64,000 nucleotides of DNA from Nocardia cyriacigeorgica (GTDB lineage Bacteria > Actinomycetota > Actinomycetes > Mycobacteriales > Mycobacteriaceae), in contig NZ_JAAGUY010000002.1 in the NCBI RefSeq assembly GCF_010868145.1, positions 452,245 to 516,244 of the forward strand, written 5' to 3'. The stretch's first letter is position 1. The number at the start of each line of letters is the position of its first letter. Position numbers and translations under genes: made by a program. Below are positions 62,385-64,000 of this stretch, one piece after another. Below the pieces are notes generated by a model. It was not told the DNA's origin, did no database searches, and saw only the letters and a list, made by a program, of their open reading frames with translations.

Positions 62385-63824
62385 ATGTGGGCAGAACGAT
62401 CGATGCCCTGGACCCGGTACGCACGAACGGCATTCGCAAGCGGTGGCAGGAGCCGATCGCGATCGCCGCTGCGCCGCCGGACGCTCATGGCTGTTGTCGG
62501 TGCCGCGCTGACCTTGGTCGCCGGAGCGGGTATCGCGGTCGCGCAGCCGGAATCCGCGCCGCCCGCGCCATTCGTGCCGCCGCGGACCCCAGGCCTCGGT
62601 GAGGTCTTCAACGGTTACGTGATCGGCACGCTCCAGGGCGCCACACTCGCTTCCCCGCAGGAAGCCTTCCAAGCGCTCCTCGCCAACGACCCCTTCTATC
62701 AGGAACCCCCGCTGACCGGCGACGAAAAGCCCGGCACGGTACTGAAATCCAAGAAGGTAGACGTCATGTTCTTCGGTGTGAAGCCGGCGAATCTCGACGC
62801 CTACAAACTCATGTACGTCACCACCGGCGTCGACGGCGTCACCCCGGTGATCAGCACCGGCATCCTGATGATCCCGGTCGACGGCAGGCCCAACGATCAG
62901 CGCACACTCATCTCCTATCAGGAAGCCAATGACAGCGTCGGCTGGTCCTGCCACCCGAGCACCCAGTGGACCGGCGGCGATCCGCTCGACGGCGCCTCCT
63001 GGTCGGCGCTCGGCCCGCTGGCGATGCTGTTCGGTAAGGGCTATGCGGTCGTGATCTCGGATGTGGGCAATGACGCGGACCGTAAGCCGCACGGCGTCTT
63101 CGCAGGTAAGTTCGCCGCGCATGCCCAGCTCGACGGCGCCCGCGCGGCCCTGAACTTCCGCGAAGCGGGACTGCATCCGAACGCGCAGGCCGGTCTGTTC
63201 GGTATCGCCGGCGGCGGTGTCGGCGCGGGCTTCTCGGCCGAACTCCAGCCGACCTACGCGCCGGAGCTGGATGTGAAAGCGACCGTGCTGGAAGGCATGG
63301 TGGTCAAGCCGCGCAGCTTCATGCGCGTCGCCGACGGCTCGGTGGGTTCCGGCTTCGCCTTCGCCACCCTGCTGGGTCTCGAGCCCTGGTACCCGGAAAT
63401 GAGGATCGACGACAAACTCAACCCCGCGGGTAAAGCCATCGCCGACTTCTTCCGCACCCAATGCCAGACGCCCGCGTACTTCGGCATGCCGTTCCTGCCG
63501 CTCAACATGCTGTTCAAGTCCGGCCTCAACCCGGCCGACGAACCGGCCTTCCAACGCGCCTACGACGACAACATCCTCGGCCACGCAGGCACCCCGGGCT
63601 CCAAGGTCCTCATCACCTCCTGCGGCGCCGACGACTCGTTCATGTCGCTGGTCCCCGCCGCCGACTCCCGGGAGCTCGCCGAGATCTACCGCGCCAAAGG
63701 CACGGACGTCACCTACGCGCCATCCAACTGCAGCATGATCCGCATGATCACCGATCTCTACGGTTGGGGGACCGACCTTTTCGGCATGCAGACCATCGAC
63801 TGGCTGGATGCGCAGTTCGACTGA
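62385..63824 (+). CDS. Secreted lipase-family protein with lost nucleophile and His
   Basis: A 479-residue exported protein: RSPLRRRTLMAVVGAALTLV is a twin-Arg-like signal core ending AVAQP. The rest follows the secretory lipase family (LISYQEANDSVGW, GYAVVISDVGND, HAQLDGARAALNFREAG). The nucleophile elbow reads FGIAGGGVGAG, so Ser is replaced by Ala275; the intact paralogue at 28525-29901 has GYSGGG. No His occurs after residue 400, and Cys449 sits near the expected His. It should not hydrolyse esters and may instead bind lipids. ATG at 62403 is an alternative start. Confidence 0.85.
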   Translation: MWAERSMPWTRYARTAFASGGRSRSRSPLRRRTLMAVVGAALTLVAGAGIAVAQPESAPPAPFVPPRTPGLGEVFNGYVIGTLQGATLASPQEAFQALLANDPFYQEPPLTGDEKPGTVLKSKKVDVMFFGVKPANLDAYKLMYVTTGVDGVTPVISTGILMIPVDGRPNDQRTLISYQEANDSVGWSCHPSTQWTGGDPLDGASWSALGPLAMLFGKGYAVVISDVGNDADRKPHGVFAGKFAAHAQLDGARAALNFREAGLHPNAQAGLFGIAGGGVGAGFSAELQPTYAPELDVKATVLEGMVVKPRSFMRVADGSVGSGFAFATLLGLEPWYPEMRIDDKLNPAGKAIADFFRTQCQTPAYFGMPFLPLNMLFKSGLNPADEPAFQRAYDDNILGHAGTPGSKVLITSCGADDSFMSLVPAADSRELAEIYRAKGTDVTYAPSNCSMIRMITDLYGWGTDLFGMQTIDWLDAQFD

Positions 63825-63852
63825 TCCCAATGGTTACGCGGAAATCGGTGAC

Positions 63853-63874
63853 GGCCGCCCTGCGAAGGGCGGCC
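63853..63874. terminator. Bidirectional hairpin terminator
   Basis: GGCCGCCC (63853-63860) and GGGCGGCC (63867-63874), loop TGCGAA: eight perfect GC pairs between convergent genes. No T-tract. Confidence 0.7.
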
Positions 63875-63881
63875 ACACCGA

Positions 63882-64000
63882 TCATTCGCCGAGAAAGCGC
63901 AGCAGTTCCGCCGTGACGAACTGCGGGTTCTCCTCGATCAGCCAATGTCCGGCGTTCGGAACATCAACCGCCCGAACGATATTGGTGATGCGTGAGGCGG
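63882..64000 (-). CDS. Alpha/beta hydrolase, C-terminal part
   Basis: The gene enters from the right edge; only the last 39 codons are visible. They read VPNAGHWLIEENPQFVTAEL and end LLRFLGE, the final strand-helix of an alpha/beta hydrolase with the catalytic His in GHWL. Function unknown beyond fold. Confidence 0.75.
   Translation of the reverse strand, partial: ASRITNIVRAVDVPNAGHWLIEENPQFVTAELLRFLGE

Overview
The window is high-GC actinobacterial chromosome that most resembles Nocardia or a close mycolic-acid-producing relative. The best evidence is long conserved gene order with Mycobacterium tuberculosis H37Rv, recognised from memory of families and sizes and not by a search. Three blocks are kept: trmB, NYN protein, mmpL3 and two GTPase-like genes with PEP carboxykinase (Rv0206c-Rv0211); aldehyde dehydrogenase, methyltransferase, glycosyltransferase, membrane protein, DUF3068 and acyltransferase (Rv0223c-Rv0228); and aftD, a 56-codon DUF2613 gene, nagZ/lpqI, a TetR gene, htdX, fabG4 and fadA2 (Rv0236c-Rv0243). 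No tRNA, rRNA, CRISPR array, transposase or prophage gene was seen.

Layout: 1-11.8 kb is accessory and regulatory. It holds an ECF sigma/DGPF pair, a glycerate kinase, tandem imine-reductase-like genes with an HxlR regulator, an ABC exporter operon ending in a small XRE regulator, a divergent ArsR-SRPBCC fusion, a second ECF sigma, a peroxiredoxin-like protein and a Cys-rich lipoprotein. 11.8-23.8 kb carries aroQ, a penicillin-binding-protein-like lipoprotein without active-site residues, membrane proteins, an adenylate cyclase, an AI-2E-family protein with a two-component pair, and a broken MFS gene. 23.8-36 kb is the mmpL3 operon plus the GTPase pair and pckG.

36-51 kb is an envelope block: methyltransferase, GT4, a large membrane protein, a flippase, a DUF3068 protein, a TmaT-like acyltransferase and AftD. 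51-61 kb carries isochorismate synthase, a universal stress protein next to a duplicated 63-bp hairpin element, NagZ, the TetR gene, a DUF5685 protein with a cysteine-dense tail, and the htdX-fabG4/fadA2 fatty-acid genes. The last 3 kb holds a secreted protein of unknown function coupled to a secretory-lipase homologue whose nucleophile and histidine look lost.

Together the core genes serve mycolate and arabinogalactan envelope assembly: MmpL3 exports trehalose monomycolate, the acyltransferase may acetylate it, AftD extends arabinan, and HtdX/FabG4/FadA2 act on acyl chains. The strongest leads are two pseudoenzyme-like secreted proteins, a near-identical operator in front of tetR and in the fabG4/fadA2 gap, the paired GTPase-like proteins with altered P-loops, and several clear operator dyads and terminators. 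Starts were moved from the longest frame wherever a ribosome binding site or family length argued for it.
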